Shown here: positions 56,003 through 64,000 of the stretch, piece by piece
Numbering within the stretch: the stretch's first letter is position 1
Layout of the letters: each line of letters opens with the position of its first letter
Origin: Bacteroidota bacterium
GTDB lineage: Bacteria; Bacteroidota; Bacteroidia; Chitinophagales; Chitinophagaceae
NCBI GenBank assembly: GCA_023424015.1
Contig: JAFAEM010000009.1
Coordinates: 124,001-188,000, forward strand
Direction of reading: 5' to 3'
Length of the DNA: 64,000 nucleotides
The notes under the pieces: generated by a model
Told to the model about the DNA's origin: nothing
What the model saw: the letters and a program-made list of their open reading frames with translations, nothing else
The model's database searches: none
Program-made: the position numbers and the translations under genes

Positions 56003-57946
56003 ATGGCGTACAAAAATCAACAGCATTTTATTGATATACTGGAAAAGGAAGGTGAACTGGTTAGGATCAAAACCTATGTTGACCCCAAACTGGAGATGGC
56101 CGAGATCACCGACCGCATGAGCAAACAACCCGGCGGTGGTAAAGCGATCCTATTTGAGAACACCGGATATGATTTCCCCGTTTTAATGAACGCCTATGGC
56201 AGTGAGAAAAGAATGTGCCTCGCGTTGGGCGTGCAACGTCTCGATGATACCGCTCATGAGATCGAGAATCTTTTTAAACTGCTCGCTTCACCCAAAGAAA
56301 GTATCATTGACAAATTAAAGATCCTTCCCAAACTCGGGCAGTTTGCTTCGTGGATGCCCAAGGTAAGATCCGGGAGAGGGGAGTGCCAGGAAGTGGTAAT
56401 GGAAAAACCGGATATCACCAAACTGCCAGTCATCACCTGCTGGCCTAAAGATGGCGGTCCGTTTGTTACGTTACCAATCATTCATACTAAAGATCCGCTT
56501 ACCCGGTCGCGCAACGTGGGTATGTATCGCATGCAGGTGTTTGGTCCCACGCTCACCGGTATGCACTGGCACAAGCATAAGGTATCTGCCAAACATTTTA
56601 ATGAGTATAAAAAACTGAATAAACGCATGCCCGTGGCCGTGGCACTTGGTGGCGACCCGGTCTATGCTTATTCGGCCACAGCACCCTTGCCGGAAAATGT
56701 AGATGAATATATGCTCGCAGGTTTTCTTAGAAAAAGAAAAGTTGAACTGGTCAAATGCATCACACAGCCGGATGTGGAAGTCCCGACAGATGCTGATTTT
56801 ATTATTGAAGGATACGTAGACCCCGGTGATGAGATGATTTGGGAAGGACCGTTTGGAGATCACACCGGTTATTATTCACTTCCTGACTGGTACCCGCGTT
56901 TTCATATCACGGCCATCACACATAAAAAAAATGCGGTATACCCGGCGACCATTGTTGGCATTCCACCTCAGGAGGATGCCTGGTTGGGTAAAGCAACCGA
57001 AAGAATTTTCCTGGCGCCTATCAAAATGACCATGGTACCTGAGATCATCGATATGGAAATGCCGGTGGAAGGCGTTTTTCACAACCTTGTCATCACCAAG
57101 ATCCAAAAAGAATATGCAGGCCAGGCACAAAAGGTAATGAACGCCATGTGGGGCGCGGGGCAAATGATGTTTAATAAGATCCTTGTGATTACTGATGAAC
57201 CGACATCCATTACTAACTATAGGGAGTTGGCCAAATACGTATTTGATAACCTGAACCCGGCCACGGATATCTATTTTTCGCAGGGTCCGATGGACGTACT
57301 GGACCACAGTTGCAGCAAAATGGGATTTGGCGGTAAAATGTGTATCGATGGCACCCGGAAATCTGAAGAGGAAAAAGATGAACGCTGGGTATCGGAGGGA
57401 AATAAGGCCGCGGGAGTCAATGGCACGGGGTTCTTTAGCCAATTTATCATGTCGAAGTTTGAGGATGTGAAAGCAGTAAACTCCTCACTATTACAATCAG
57501 CGATATCCTGCCTGATCATCGCGGTTGAAAAAAACAGGAAGGGACATATCAGGGCCTTGCATGAGCAGATCGCTTCGCTACCGGAAATGGCTGGCATAAA
57601 AATGATCCTTTATGTAGAGCATACAGTGAACCCGCATGACCTCACCACTGCGTTGTGGCGATTCTGCAATAACCTGGATCCCCGCCGTGATAGTATTCTG
57701 ACCCGCCAGGAAATTTCGCATGAACCGGGAAAGTATACGGCATGCATAGGACTGGATGGCACAAGGAAAACAAAAGAATGGGATGATTTCCGGCGCGACT
57801 GGCCCAATATCATTGTGGCAGATGATCAAACCATACAGGCGGTTGATGAAAAATGGGGGCAGTTGGGAATTGGGGCTTTTATCCCTTCTCCCTCGCTGAA
57901 ATTCAAAACCCAGCTCTATGGTGAGGACGCTGTTGTCGACGATTAG
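56003..57946 (+). CDS. UbiD family decarboxylase
   Basis: 647 aa. Prenylated-FMN-dependent decarboxylase family; Bacteroidota members are often assigned to menaquinone synthesis, but the substrate is uncertain. Blocks seen: GGGKAILFENTGYDFPVLMN, GMYRMQVFGPTLTGMHWHKH, EGYVDPGDEMIWEGPFGDHTG (with the E-x-P-type catalytic region) and PATIVGIPPQEDAWLG. The ATG 56003 is chosen because a TACCTTTG promoter box occupies 55977-55984, making the earlier in-frame TTG at 55982 impossible. The length exceeds E. coli UbiD (about 500 aa) through a C-terminal extension. Confidence 0.9.
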   Translation: MAYKNQQHFIDILEKEGELVRIKTYVDPKLEMAEITDRMSKQPGGGKAILFENTGYDFPVLMNAYGSEKRMCLALGVQRLDDTAHEIENLFKLLASPKESIIDKLKILPKLGQFASWMPKVRSGRGECQEVVMEKPDITKLPVITCWPKDGGPFVTLPIIHTKDPLTRSRNVGMYRMQVFGPTLTGMHWHKHKVSAKHFNEYKKLNKRMPVAVALGGDPVYAYSATAPLPENVDEYMLAGFLRKRKVELVKCITQPDVEVPTDADFIIEGYVDPGDEMIWEGPFGDHTGYYSLPDWYPRFHITAITHKKNAVYPATIVGIPPQEDAWLGKATERIFLAPIKMTMVPEIIDMEMPVEGVFHNLVITKIQKEYAGQAQKVMNAMWGAGQMMFNKILVITDEPTSITNYRELAKYVFDNLNPATDIYFSQGPMDVLDHSCSKMGFGGKMCIDGTRKSEEEKDERWVSEGNKAAGVNGTGFFSQFIMSKFEDVKAVNSSLLQSAISCLIIAVEKNRKGHIRALHEQIASLPEMAGIKMILYVEHTVNPHDLTTALWRFCNNLDPRRDSILTRQEISHEPGKYTACIGLDGTRKTKEWDDFRRDWPNIIVADDQTIQAVDEKWGQLGIGAFIPSPSLKFKTQLYGEDAVVDD

Positions 57947-58013
57947 AACTAAACCCTTAAATTGCTTGTTATAATCGTTATACCCCCTGGGCATCATCAA
58001 AGGAACAGCATAC

Positions 58014-58919
58014 ATGAAAAGAATCAGTGCAGTATTACTCGGAAGCATTATGGCAATATCAGCTCTTGCTCAAAAAAATAATACCGACCATACACTACTT
58101 TGGAAAATTAGTGGCAATGGCCTGGCAGAGCCTTCCTATCTGTTTGGTACCATCCACATGCTTTGTAAGGACGATGCCGTCCTCAGCGACAGCCTTAAAA
58201 ATATTATCCAAAACGTCAAAGAGGTTTACTTCGAGGTGGACCTTGATAATATGTTTGAAATGCTGGGTGTAATGGGTAAGATGAAAATGAAGGGCGATAC
58301 AACACTACAGGATCTGCTTAGTGAAGCTGACTACGAAAAAGTAAAAAATTACTTTGAAACAAAGGGATCGATCCTGCCCTTTTCGATGCTTGAAACCTAC
58401 AAGCCAATACTGGCTGCTTCTACGTTGCAACAGGGCGATATACCCTGCGAAACCACAGCCATGATGGAACAGGTGATCATGATGGAGGCTAAAGAATACA
58501 ATAAACCGATAAAAGGTCTTGAAAGCATGGGCTACCAGGCAGGCGTACTGGATAGCATCCCATATAAATTACAGGCAGAGCAACTGGTCAGTTATATCGA
58601 TAATGCCATCAAAGGTAAAAATGAAGATGGTGAAATGGTTGAAATGCTGAATGCATACAGATCCCAGGATCTTAAGAAACTGGAGGAAATGATACTGAAA
58701 AGCGATCCAAGTATCTCAAATTATACCGACATCTTATTGCACAACCGCAACCGAAACTGGGTTGAAAAACTAAAAGACCTGATGCCCGCCAAACCATTAC
58801 TCATTGCGGTAGGAGCAGGACACTTACCGGGAAAAGAAGGTTGTATCAATTTATTACGGCAGGCCGGTTATAAGGTTACGCCGGTGAAGAATGTAATGAG
58901 AGTGAACCGGGAAATTTAA
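58014..58919 (+). CDS. TraB/GumN family protein
   Basis: 301 aa with a signal peptide (VLLGSIMAISALAQK). The TraB/GumN (Tiki-like) signature is SYLFGTIHMLCKDD with YFEVDLDN near the N-terminus, and LLIAVGAGHLPGKEG near the C-terminus, carrying the two Gly-x2-His motifs expected of the predicted metalloprotease fold. It is likely periplasmic; the substrate is unknown. It lies 67 bp after the UbiD gene. Confidence 0.9.
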   Translation: MKRISAVLLGSIMAISALAQKNNTDHTLLWKISGNGLAEPSYLFGTIHMLCKDDAVLSDSLKNIIQNVKEVYFEVDLDNMFEMLGVMGKMKMKGDTTLQDLLSEADYEKVKNYFETKGSILPFSMLETYKPILAASTLQQGDIPCETTAMMEQVIMMEAKEYNKPIKGLESMGYQAGVLDSIPYKLQAEQLVSYIDNAIKGKNEDGEMVEMLNAYRSQDLKKLEEMILKSDPSISNYTDILLHNRNRNWVEKLKDLMPAKPLLIAVGAGHLPGKEGCINLLRQAGYKVTPVKNVMRVNREI

Positions 58920-58932
58920 TTGGGGGATTTGT

Positions 58933-59017
58933 AATCATTATTGTCCGGGGAATTCTGGTGCACTATGAACCACCGAGGGCATGGCAAGCACAGATTTTAT
59001 TCCGGATAGCAATGATT
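58933..59017. repeat. Dispersed inverted-repeat element, short copy
   Basis: Ends AATCATTATTGTCCGG (58933-58948) and CCGGATAGCAATGATT (59002-59017) are imperfect inverted repeats. The left 60 bp and right 25 bp align with the 20716-21016 copy (GTCCGGGGAA, TCTGG, AACCAC, AGCACAG; TTTTATTCCGGA, AGCAATGAT); about 215 bp of the interior is missing. Like the long copy, it lies between two convergent genes. Confidence 0.65.
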
Positions 59018-59109
59018 GATAATTGGTGATTTGGAATTGGGTTGCGCACAAAGTTTCCGGGATCACCTGTTTTTACACGGGCGACTTACAAATCAAGTAA
59101 ATTTGTCAT

Positions 59110-61032
59110 TCAAAATGCTTTCCTGGTGGGATCGGCGGCCATTTCAATCATGGCAGTGAGTTCTTTTACCAGTTTGTCATCACTTCCATCAAAGCCTACT
59201 GATTTAAAACGGATCAGGCCGTCTTTATCAATGACAAACTTTGTAGGTATACCTTCCACTTTAAAATCTTCCACAACCTTGTTGTCGTTGTCCATCAGTA
59301 CATGAAAACTATATTTATTGCCGGCAATAAAATCAGCTGCGTTTTTCTCTTTGTTTTCCACTCTCTCCCAGGTATCAACAAAGATGAACCTGACATCGTC
59401 CTTGTCTTTATATTTTGATACCATCTTTTGCATTCCCGGGAAACTTGCTTTGCAGGGACCGCACCAGGTAGCCCAGAAATCGACGACCACTACTTTACCT
59501 TTCAGCGAGCTGGCACTGACTTCTTTTCCATCCAGGTCGAGCAGCGCAAAGGAAGGAGCAACTTCGCTGAGCATGGACTTACGCAGCTCTTCAAGCATTT
59601 TTAGGTAGCTTGCCTGTTCGAGTGTGGCAAAATAAGTATTGAAACCTTCAGGGTCCTTGTGTTCTTTTTTGTACAAACGCTTCAATATTTCCTTTATCTC
59701 ACTACCCGCTTTTCCGTTTACAACAAACTGTTCCAACTCCTTTTTATATTGCCTGGCGGGTAGGGCCTTCTCGGCTAATAACGCGTATGTAGTATTATAA
59801 TCCGGGACTTCAGCTTTCCAATGCAGCATCGCATCCTTTGCAAAAGGCAATGCCTTTTTGAACTTACCCTGTTTATACATTACCATACCATAGGTATCTG
59901 CATACATAGCGTAGGTATTTTCGCGCTGGCGTTGCCACTGTTTTTCAGTCAGATTCGAAGGTCGGGCAGCACTGGGCTTCTTAGTTTCCGCTTTTGCATG
60001 CAGGACGGCAAATTCAGACAACTCTTCGGCCAGGTCAAGATTTTCTCCTGACTCCTGGATACGCCACGCAGCATTGTTGTATTGGCTCGCCAACTGATCT
60101 TTACTGGTGATACCAGCTTCAGCAACTGCGTCTTTGTAACCAGCCCAGTCTTTTTTGGCGATATAACTATTTAAATAAGATAGCTGGTAACTGGTAAAAT
60201 TTTTGCGCTGGCCTGACCAGGCACTATCTGTATCGATCTTTTGTTTTATCCCGGCAAGTAATTCTTTTTTTCGTGAGGGGTCAGCTTCGGCATTAAATTT
60301 TTTAATGAATTCTCCTATAACCCAACTACCATTTGGAAATTTTTCCTTTTTAAGCCCATTGATCAATCTGGTTTGTTCAGGCAACTTTGCAATGGTGTAC
60401 AATTCCTCCAGTGCCGTGTAATCGGATTCACTCACCAGGCCGTTTTTGAGCGCCTGTTCAATCTCTTTTTGAACGGTCGCACTGGCATCAGGCTTTTTCA
60501 AAGTCATGAGCAGTTTTAAATAAGCGGGTACATGTTGTTTACGGCTTGCGGGGTAGTTTTCCATTTCCTCCTGGATCATGGTCAGAGCTTTTTCGTTGCT
60601 CCTGGCAACACCTGCACCGGGAGCAAAAAGTTGGTAAAACTGGGAAAGACCCGCATAGCTTCCTTCTGCTATTTTGTCTCCATCATACAAATGGATAAAA
60701 TAACCTTCGTCACTATTGTTGTCAAACTTCCGGTCGACGAAAAATGCCAGGTAGATAAAATTTTGAGAGGTATCGGTAGTAATGGTCCCGGTATATTTAT
60801 AACCCTTACGTTTTAATACCAGGTCAATAGCGCTGCGGCCATTGCTACCCAGTCCATAGGCGATCCCCTCTACAGGTTCCATACTGCCGGCAAGGTCGCC
60901 GGAAGATTCGTATGTGAACTCAATCACATCACCAGGCCTGGGCTTTTCGGGCGTATAGGAAAAATTTTTCTGGGCATAGCCCGCTGTGGTAAATAAGATC
61001 ATTACCAGCAGCACCATAATCCTGGGATGCAT
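59110..61032 (-). CDS. TlpA-like thioredoxin-domain protein, exported
   Basis: 640 aa. Signal peptide at residues 1-20 (VLLVMILFTTAGYAQ). The large N-terminal and middle region (21-490) is helical with TPR-like stretches (YADTYGMVMYKQGKFKKALP) and has no clear enzyme signature. The C-terminal TlpA/AhpC-TSA domain starts FALLDLDGKEVSASSLKGK, has the redox-active WCGPC at about residues 522-526 and the cis-Pro loop in VEGIPTKFVID. It probably reduces or rearranges disulfides in the periplasm; such modular TlpA proteins are common in Bacteroidota. Confidence 0.9.
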   Translation of the reverse strand: MHPRIMVLLVMILFTTAGYAQKNFSYTPEKPRPGDVIEFTYESSGDLAGSMEPVEGIAYGLGSNGRSAIDLVLKRKGYKYTGTITTDTSQNFIYLAFFVDRKFDNNSDEGYFIHLYDGDKIAEGSYAGLSQFYQLFAPGAGVARSNEKALTMIQEEMENYPASRKQHVPAYLKLLMTLKKPDASATVQKEIEQALKNGLVSESDYTALEELYTIAKLPEQTRLINGLKKEKFPNGSWVIGEFIKKFNAEADPSRKKELLAGIKQKIDTDSAWSGQRKNFTSYQLSYLNSYIAKKDWAGYKDAVAEAGITSKDQLASQYNNAAWRIQESGENLDLAEELSEFAVLHAKAETKKPSAARPSNLTEKQWQRQRENTYAMYADTYGMVMYKQGKFKKALPFAKDAMLHWKAEVPDYNTTYALLAEKALPARQYKKELEQFVVNGKAGSEIKEILKRLYKKEHKDPEGFNTYFATLEQASYLKMLEELRKSMLSEVAPSFALLDLDGKEVSASSLKGKVVVVDFWATWCGPCKASFPGMQKMVSKYKDKDDVRFIFVDTWERVENKEKNAADFIAGNKYSFHVLMDNDNKVVEDFKVEGIPTKFVIDKDGLIRFKSVGFDGSDDKLVKELTAMIEMAADPTRKAF

Positions 61033-61066
61033 ATGCTAAAGTTTTCAGCAATTTACTACTGCCACA

Positions 61067-61483
61067 TCAAACTCTTTCCAAAACAGAAAAGAAAAAATCG
61101 CCTTCAATTTTGGCATTCTCGTCGCTATCGCTGCCATGAATCGCATTTTCTCCAAGCGAAGTGGCAAATAATTTACGAATGGTTCCTTCGGCAGCCTGGG
61201 CAGGATTGGTGGCACCGATCAGGTTACGGAATTCAGTTACGGCATTGTCTTTTTCCAGTATCGCCGCAATGATGGGGCCGCTGCTCATAAACTCCACCAA
61301 TTCTCCGTAAAAAGGTCTTTCCTTGTGTACAGCATAAAATTCTCCTGCCTTCTCGGCACTGAGTTTTGTCAGTTTCAGCGCTACGATCCTATAACCTTCC
61401 TTAATGATCCTGTCCAGGATAAGGCCAGCATGGCCGTTCTTCATCGCATCCGGTTTGATCATTGTAAATGTCCTGTTGCTCAT
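61067..61483 (-). CDS. ndk: Nucleoside diphosphate kinase
   Basis: 138 aa. Transfers the gamma-phosphate from ATP to nucleoside diphosphates via phosphohistidine. It begins [13 protein letters not shown] and has the active-site His in [30 protein letters not shown] is the usual block. A TATTTTTG box (61510-61503, minus strand) lies 20 bp before the start. Confidence 0.98.
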   Translation of the reverse strand: MSNRTFTMIKPDAMKNGHAGLILDRIIKEGYRIVALKLTKLSAEKAGEFYAVHKERPFYGELVEFMSSGPIIAAILEKDNAVTEFRNLIGATNPAQAAEGTIRKLFATSLGENAIHGSDSDENAKIEGDFFFSVLERV

Positions 61484-61502
61484 TATTATTGCTTTTGGGC
61501 CG

Positions 61503-61510
61503 CAAAAATA
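61503..61510 (-). promoter_or_regulatory. -7 promoter box of ndk
   Basis: TATTTTTG on the minus strand, followed by CGGCCC, 20 bp before the ATG. Confidence 0.5.
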
Positions 61511-61636
61511 GGGAAAGAGTGAGTGAGTTGCTAATTCCTGATCGCCAATTTATGGTTAGAATGTTAATGAATATTCTCCGTATCAGACTCCCGACTACCG
61601 ACTCTCCACTAACGACTATTATCCCGTCTATTCCCT

Positions 61637-61644
61637 TATCTTCG
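61637..61644 (+). promoter_or_regulatory. -7 promoter box of nrnA
   Basis: TATCTTCG, 11 bp before the ATG at 61656. Confidence 0.5.
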
Positions 61645-61655
61645 CAACCGCTTTT

Positions 61656-62663
61656 ATGAAACCCATCCAGGATATATTTCCACTTTTGCCACAACCGCGC
61701 AAGACGATTATCACAATGCACCAGAAACCCGACGCCGATGCGATGGGCGCTTCACTGGGCCTGGCGCGTTTTTTAAAACAGCTTGGTCACCAGGTGACCG
61801 TGATCTCACCAACCAACTGGGCTAAATGGCTCAACTGGATGCCGGGTTGCGAGGAAGTGATCGACTTTGAGGCCAGCAGGGCCAAAGCAGAACAGGCGTT
61901 GGATGAAGCTGACTGGTTATTCTGCCTCGACTTCAACATTTTTCATCGCACAAGACATCTTGCAGGAAAGCTCCAGGAAGCGAATTGCGTAAAAATTCTG
62001 ATAGACCATCACCGCGAACCTGATTCACCTTCTTTCGATTATGGCATCAGCGATACTTCTAAAAGTTCAACCTGCGAAATGATCTATGACCTGATCGTTG
62101 CATCGGGACATAGCGACAGGATCGATGAAGGCATCGGGGAGTGTATATATGCAGGCGTGGTATCTGATACAGGTTCCTTTCGCTTTCCTTCCGCTCATGC
62201 GGGTGTACACCTGCTGGTTGCGGATCTTAAATCAAAGGGGCTGGAACATTCCAAAGTTCATGAAAACCTGTTTGATAATTTCCTGGAGAATAAACTCAGG
62301 TTTACAGGTCATGTACTGCTGCATCGCATGGAAGTGCTATATGAATACAATACCGCGCTGGTAGCGATACCTAAAAATGACCTGCTTAAATATTACATAA
62401 AAACGGGAGACACCGAGGGGCTTGTCAATTTCCCACAATCTATTCAGGGCATAAAATTGGTGGGACTTGTGATAGACCGTGATGAGGAAAGAAAATGGAG
62501 TTTCCGGAGCAAGGGAGATTTTGACTGCAATGCCTTCGCGCGAAAATATTTTGAAGGCGGGGGACATTTTAACGCTTCCGGTGGCCGGAGCATGGATCCG
62601 CTGGAAGTTACTGTACAGAAATTTAAAGAAGCTGTAAAAGCAAATAAAACTTTATTACAATAA
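61656..62663 (+). CDS. nrnA: DHH-family bifunctional oligoribonuclease/PAP phosphatase (NrnA-like)
   Basis: 335 aa. Degrades short RNA oligomers and dephosphorylates pAp. Motif I is TMHQKPDADAMGASLG, motif II includes FCLDFN, motif III is LIDHHREPD and motif IV contains AGVVSDTGSFRF. The C-terminal DHHA1 domain ends in GGGHFNASGGRS. Cytoplasmic, manganese-dependent. The FKBP gene follows after 9 bp and is probably co-transcribed. Confidence 0.93.
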   Translation: MKPIQDIFPLLPQPRKTIITMHQKPDADAMGASLGLARFLKQLGHQVTVISPTNWAKWLNWMPGCEEVIDFEASRAKAEQALDEADWLFCLDFNIFHRTRHLAGKLQEANCVKILIDHHREPDSPSFDYGISDTSKSSTCEMIYDLIVASGHSDRIDEGIGECIYAGVVSDTGSFRFPSAHAGVHLLVADLKSKGLEHSKVHENLFDNFLENKLRFTGHVLLHRMEVLYEYNTALVAIPKNDLLKYYIKTGDTEGLVNFPQSIQGIKLVGLVIDRDEERKWSFRSKGDFDCNAFARKYFEGGGHFNASGGRSMDPLEVTVQKFKEAVKANKTLLQ

Positions 62664-62672
62664 ACACTTAAA

Positions 62673-63653
62673 ATGAAACCAATCTTTGTTTCCATTGTGC
62701 TGATCGCAAGCATGGCCCTGGTAAGTTCATGCAACAATATAAATTACCAGAAAACAAAAAGCGGGATGCTTTACAAGATCATCTCTTCAAATGCCAAGGA
62801 CTCTACTGTAAAAGAAGGCGAATACCTGAAACTTCATTTCACCCAGAAACTGAATGACTCGGTGCTTCAAACAAGTTTTGGCAAAATGCCTGCTTATGTA
62901 AAAGTTTCTGCCGGCCCAAACGAAAGCTACAATCCGGGTGAGATCTTTCACTTGTTAAGGAAAGGGGATAGCGTGATCACTGTTGTATTGATCGATTCGC
63001 TGATCAAAAAAGGAATTATGCCGGAAGTACCGCCTTTTATGAAGAGAAGCGACCGACTGACAACATCTTTCAAAGTGTTAGATATTATAAAAAATGATAG
63101 CCTGTACCAGGTTGATATGACTGCGGAAACGGAAAGGGATCGTCCACGTATGATGAAAGAACAGGAAGAGCAGGCGGCCAAAATGCGACAGGAGATGCAG
63201 GATATGAGAGACAAAGAAGACCTGGAGATGGAAAAATCTGGTGAGGCGGCAAAAGGTGTTCAGCAAATGGAGGATTACCTGAAGAAAAATAATATCAGCG
63301 CGCAAAAAACCGGGAAAGGAACTTTTGTTCAGATCCATCAGCAGGGCACAGGTCCGCAGGCTGATTCGGGAAAATATGTAACCGTTAAATACGCAGGTAA
63401 ATTACTCGATACTGACAGCCTCTTCCAGGAAAGTTCATTTGAATTCCAATTAGGTCAGGGCAGGGTTATCAGTGGCTGGGATGAAGGAATGAGGTTGTTT
63501 AAGGAAGGTGGCAAAGGCACACTGTATATCCCCGGGTTCAGGGCATATGGCAAAAATCCTCCTCAGGGTTCACCTTTCAAACCATTTGAGGCCTTGAAGT
63601 TTGATATTGAATTGCTGAAAGTTTCAGATACGCCAACGTCAAATTCAAGATAA
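62673..63653 (+). CDS. FKBP-type peptidyl-prolyl isomerase lipoprotein
   Basis: 326 aa. Lipoprotein signal IVLIASMALVSSC (Cys20). Residues 30-150 form a first, degenerate FKBP-like domain (YLKLHFTQKLNDSV). A charged coiled-coil linker spans about 150-205 (REMQ-type and KEDLEMEK segments). Residues 215-318 form the second, canonical FKBP domain (VTVKYAGKLLDTDSLF, GWDEGMRLFKEGGKGTLYIP). It should assist folding of periplasmic or outer-membrane proteins. Two-domain FKBP lipoproteins of this kind are frequent in Bacteroidota. Confidence 0.92.
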   Translation: MKPIFVSIVLIASMALVSSCNNINYQKTKSGMLYKIISSNAKDSTVKEGEYLKLHFTQKLNDSVLQTSFGKMPAYVKVSAGPNESYNPGEIFHLLRKGDSVITVVLIDSLIKKGIMPEVPPFMKRSDRLTTSFKVLDIIKNDSLYQVDMTAETERDRPRMMKEQEEQAAKMRQEMQDMRDKEDLEMEKSGEAAKGVQQMEDYLKKNNISAQKTGKGTFVQIHQQGTGPQADSGKYVTVKYAGKLLDTDSLFQESSFEFQLGQGRVISGWDEGMRLFKEGGKGTLYIPGFRAYGKNPPQGSPFKPFEALKFDIELLKVSDTPTSNSR

Positions 63654-63723
63654 AGAGCTCCAAGAAATTGATACAACTCAATCCTGTATCGATTGTGATA
63701 TGAAAATAATGTTGCAACTTTGT

Positions 63724-63751
63724 GCCGCCTTTGAAAAAAGGCGGCTTTTTT
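63724..63751 (+). terminator. Intrinsic terminator downstream of the FKBP gene
   Basis: GCCGCCTTT (63724-63732) pairs with AAAGGCGGC (63737-63745), followed by T6. The remainder of the gap to the window end (63752-64000) has no credible ORF. Confidence 0.85.
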
Positions 63752-63813
63752 GTGGACAGTGTTTAAGGCCCCGTTTTTAGTCCAAGATCCATAAGAGTTA
63801 GCACTGTGAAAAC

Positions 63814-63828
63814 TGTCAAAATTTGACA
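63814..63828. promoter_or_regulatory. Perfect palindrome, operator-like
   Basis: TGTCAAA-A-TTTGACA, a 7-bp perfect inverted repeat around a single base, in the gene-free end of the window. It may be an operator or the end of a mobile element; no partner copy is visible. Confidence 0.35.
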
Positions 63829-63918
63829 CTACCCCGTACTAAAATACCTGTCCAATCCTTTGAATTACTGAAGAACCCCCATTAAGGCATGATTAAAACG
63901 TCTTGGTGAAAGAGAGAG

Positions 63919-63955
63919 AAAGCATCTACATTATAGTAGGTGCTTTTGTTTTTTG
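63919..63955 (+). terminator. Intrinsic terminator at the window end
   Basis: AAAGCA-TCTAC arm (63919-63929) against GTAGG-TGCTTT (63936-63946), followed by TGTTTTTTG. What transcript it ends is unclear; a short RNA between 63752 and here is possible. Confidence 0.6.
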
Positions 63956-64000
63956 TATGCAATCCTACATAACCTCGTTAACGGCTGTAATCAACTGAAC

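Noticed and set aside
56876..57442. 188-codon minus-strand ORF inside the UbiD gene
   Set aside because: Antisense to conserved UbiD blocks, with His/Arg-rich low-complexity composition typical of shadows.
63654..64000. Terminal region searched for a tRNA or other structured RNA
   Set aside because: Only two terminator hairpins and one palindrome are seen; no cloverleaf or conserved tRNA arm could be drawn.

Overview
The window looks like chromosomal DNA from a Bacteroidota bacterium, probably near Chitinophagaceae (family placement is inference). The evidence is a type IX secretion C-terminal sorting domain, a GLPGLI protein next to an outer-membrane beta-barrel receptor, DUF2851, DUF4403 and DUF6089 proteins, a DUF433/DUF5615 toxin-antitoxin pair, a Bacteroidota-style RHS protein, and repeated TAnnTTTG/TAnnTTCG promoter -7 boxes just before genes. 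I saw no rRNA, tRNA, CRISPR array or transposase.

Layout. 1-1415: 5' part of topA (minus strand, cut by the window edge). 1.7-6.7 kb: SGNH hydrolase, then a plus-strand run of DUF2520, kdsC, a UbiA prenyltransferase, maf and DUF2851. 6.7-10 kb: a T9SS-sorted secreted protein, a LytTR regulator with a dead receiver domain, and a secreted hypothetical, with LytTR-like operator pairs in front of the first two. 10-11.4 kb: lipA and a 53-residue membrane peptide. 11.4-27 kb: sugar and glycogen region (ROK kinase, FucP-type sugar porter, glgA, glgC, SLC45-type porter, secreted GH13 amylase, GLPGLI/beta-barrel pair, glgB); malQ lies apart at 42.6 kb. 27-35 kb: TPR protein, two tandem leader-like micro-ORFs with hairpins ahead of a GreA/Rnk-like factor, argS, GtrA, DUF4403, DUF456, dnaK.

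35.4-41.5 kb is the accessory zone: a toxin-antitoxin pair whose toxin is frameshifted, two paralogous DLWHxRR micro-proteins each with its own promoter, and a decayed RHS polymorphic-toxin locus (no 5' half, an in-frame stop, a frameshift before the toxin tip) with an intact candidate immunity gene.

45.3-51.9 kb is a compact minus-strand operon: CarH/LitR-type MerR regulator with B12-binding motifs, crtI, crtB, crtZ, lycopene cyclase, TspO and photolyase. It should convert geranylgeranyl diphosphate to zeaxanthin-type carotenoids and repair UV damage, plausibly under light control. 52-64 kb holds household and envelope genes: fasciclin lipoprotein, Hsp20, dipeptide epimerase, DUF6089, UbiD decarboxylase, TraB/GumN, TlpA thioredoxin, ndk, nrnA and a lipoprotein FKBP.

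Two copies of a dispersed inverted-repeat element sit between convergent gene pairs (20.7 and 58.9 kb). The best candidates for undescribed biology are the tandem leader micro-ORFs at 28.0-28.3 kb, the LytTR operator pairs at 8.1 and 9.0 kb, the DLWHxRR micro-protein pair and the light-response operon.
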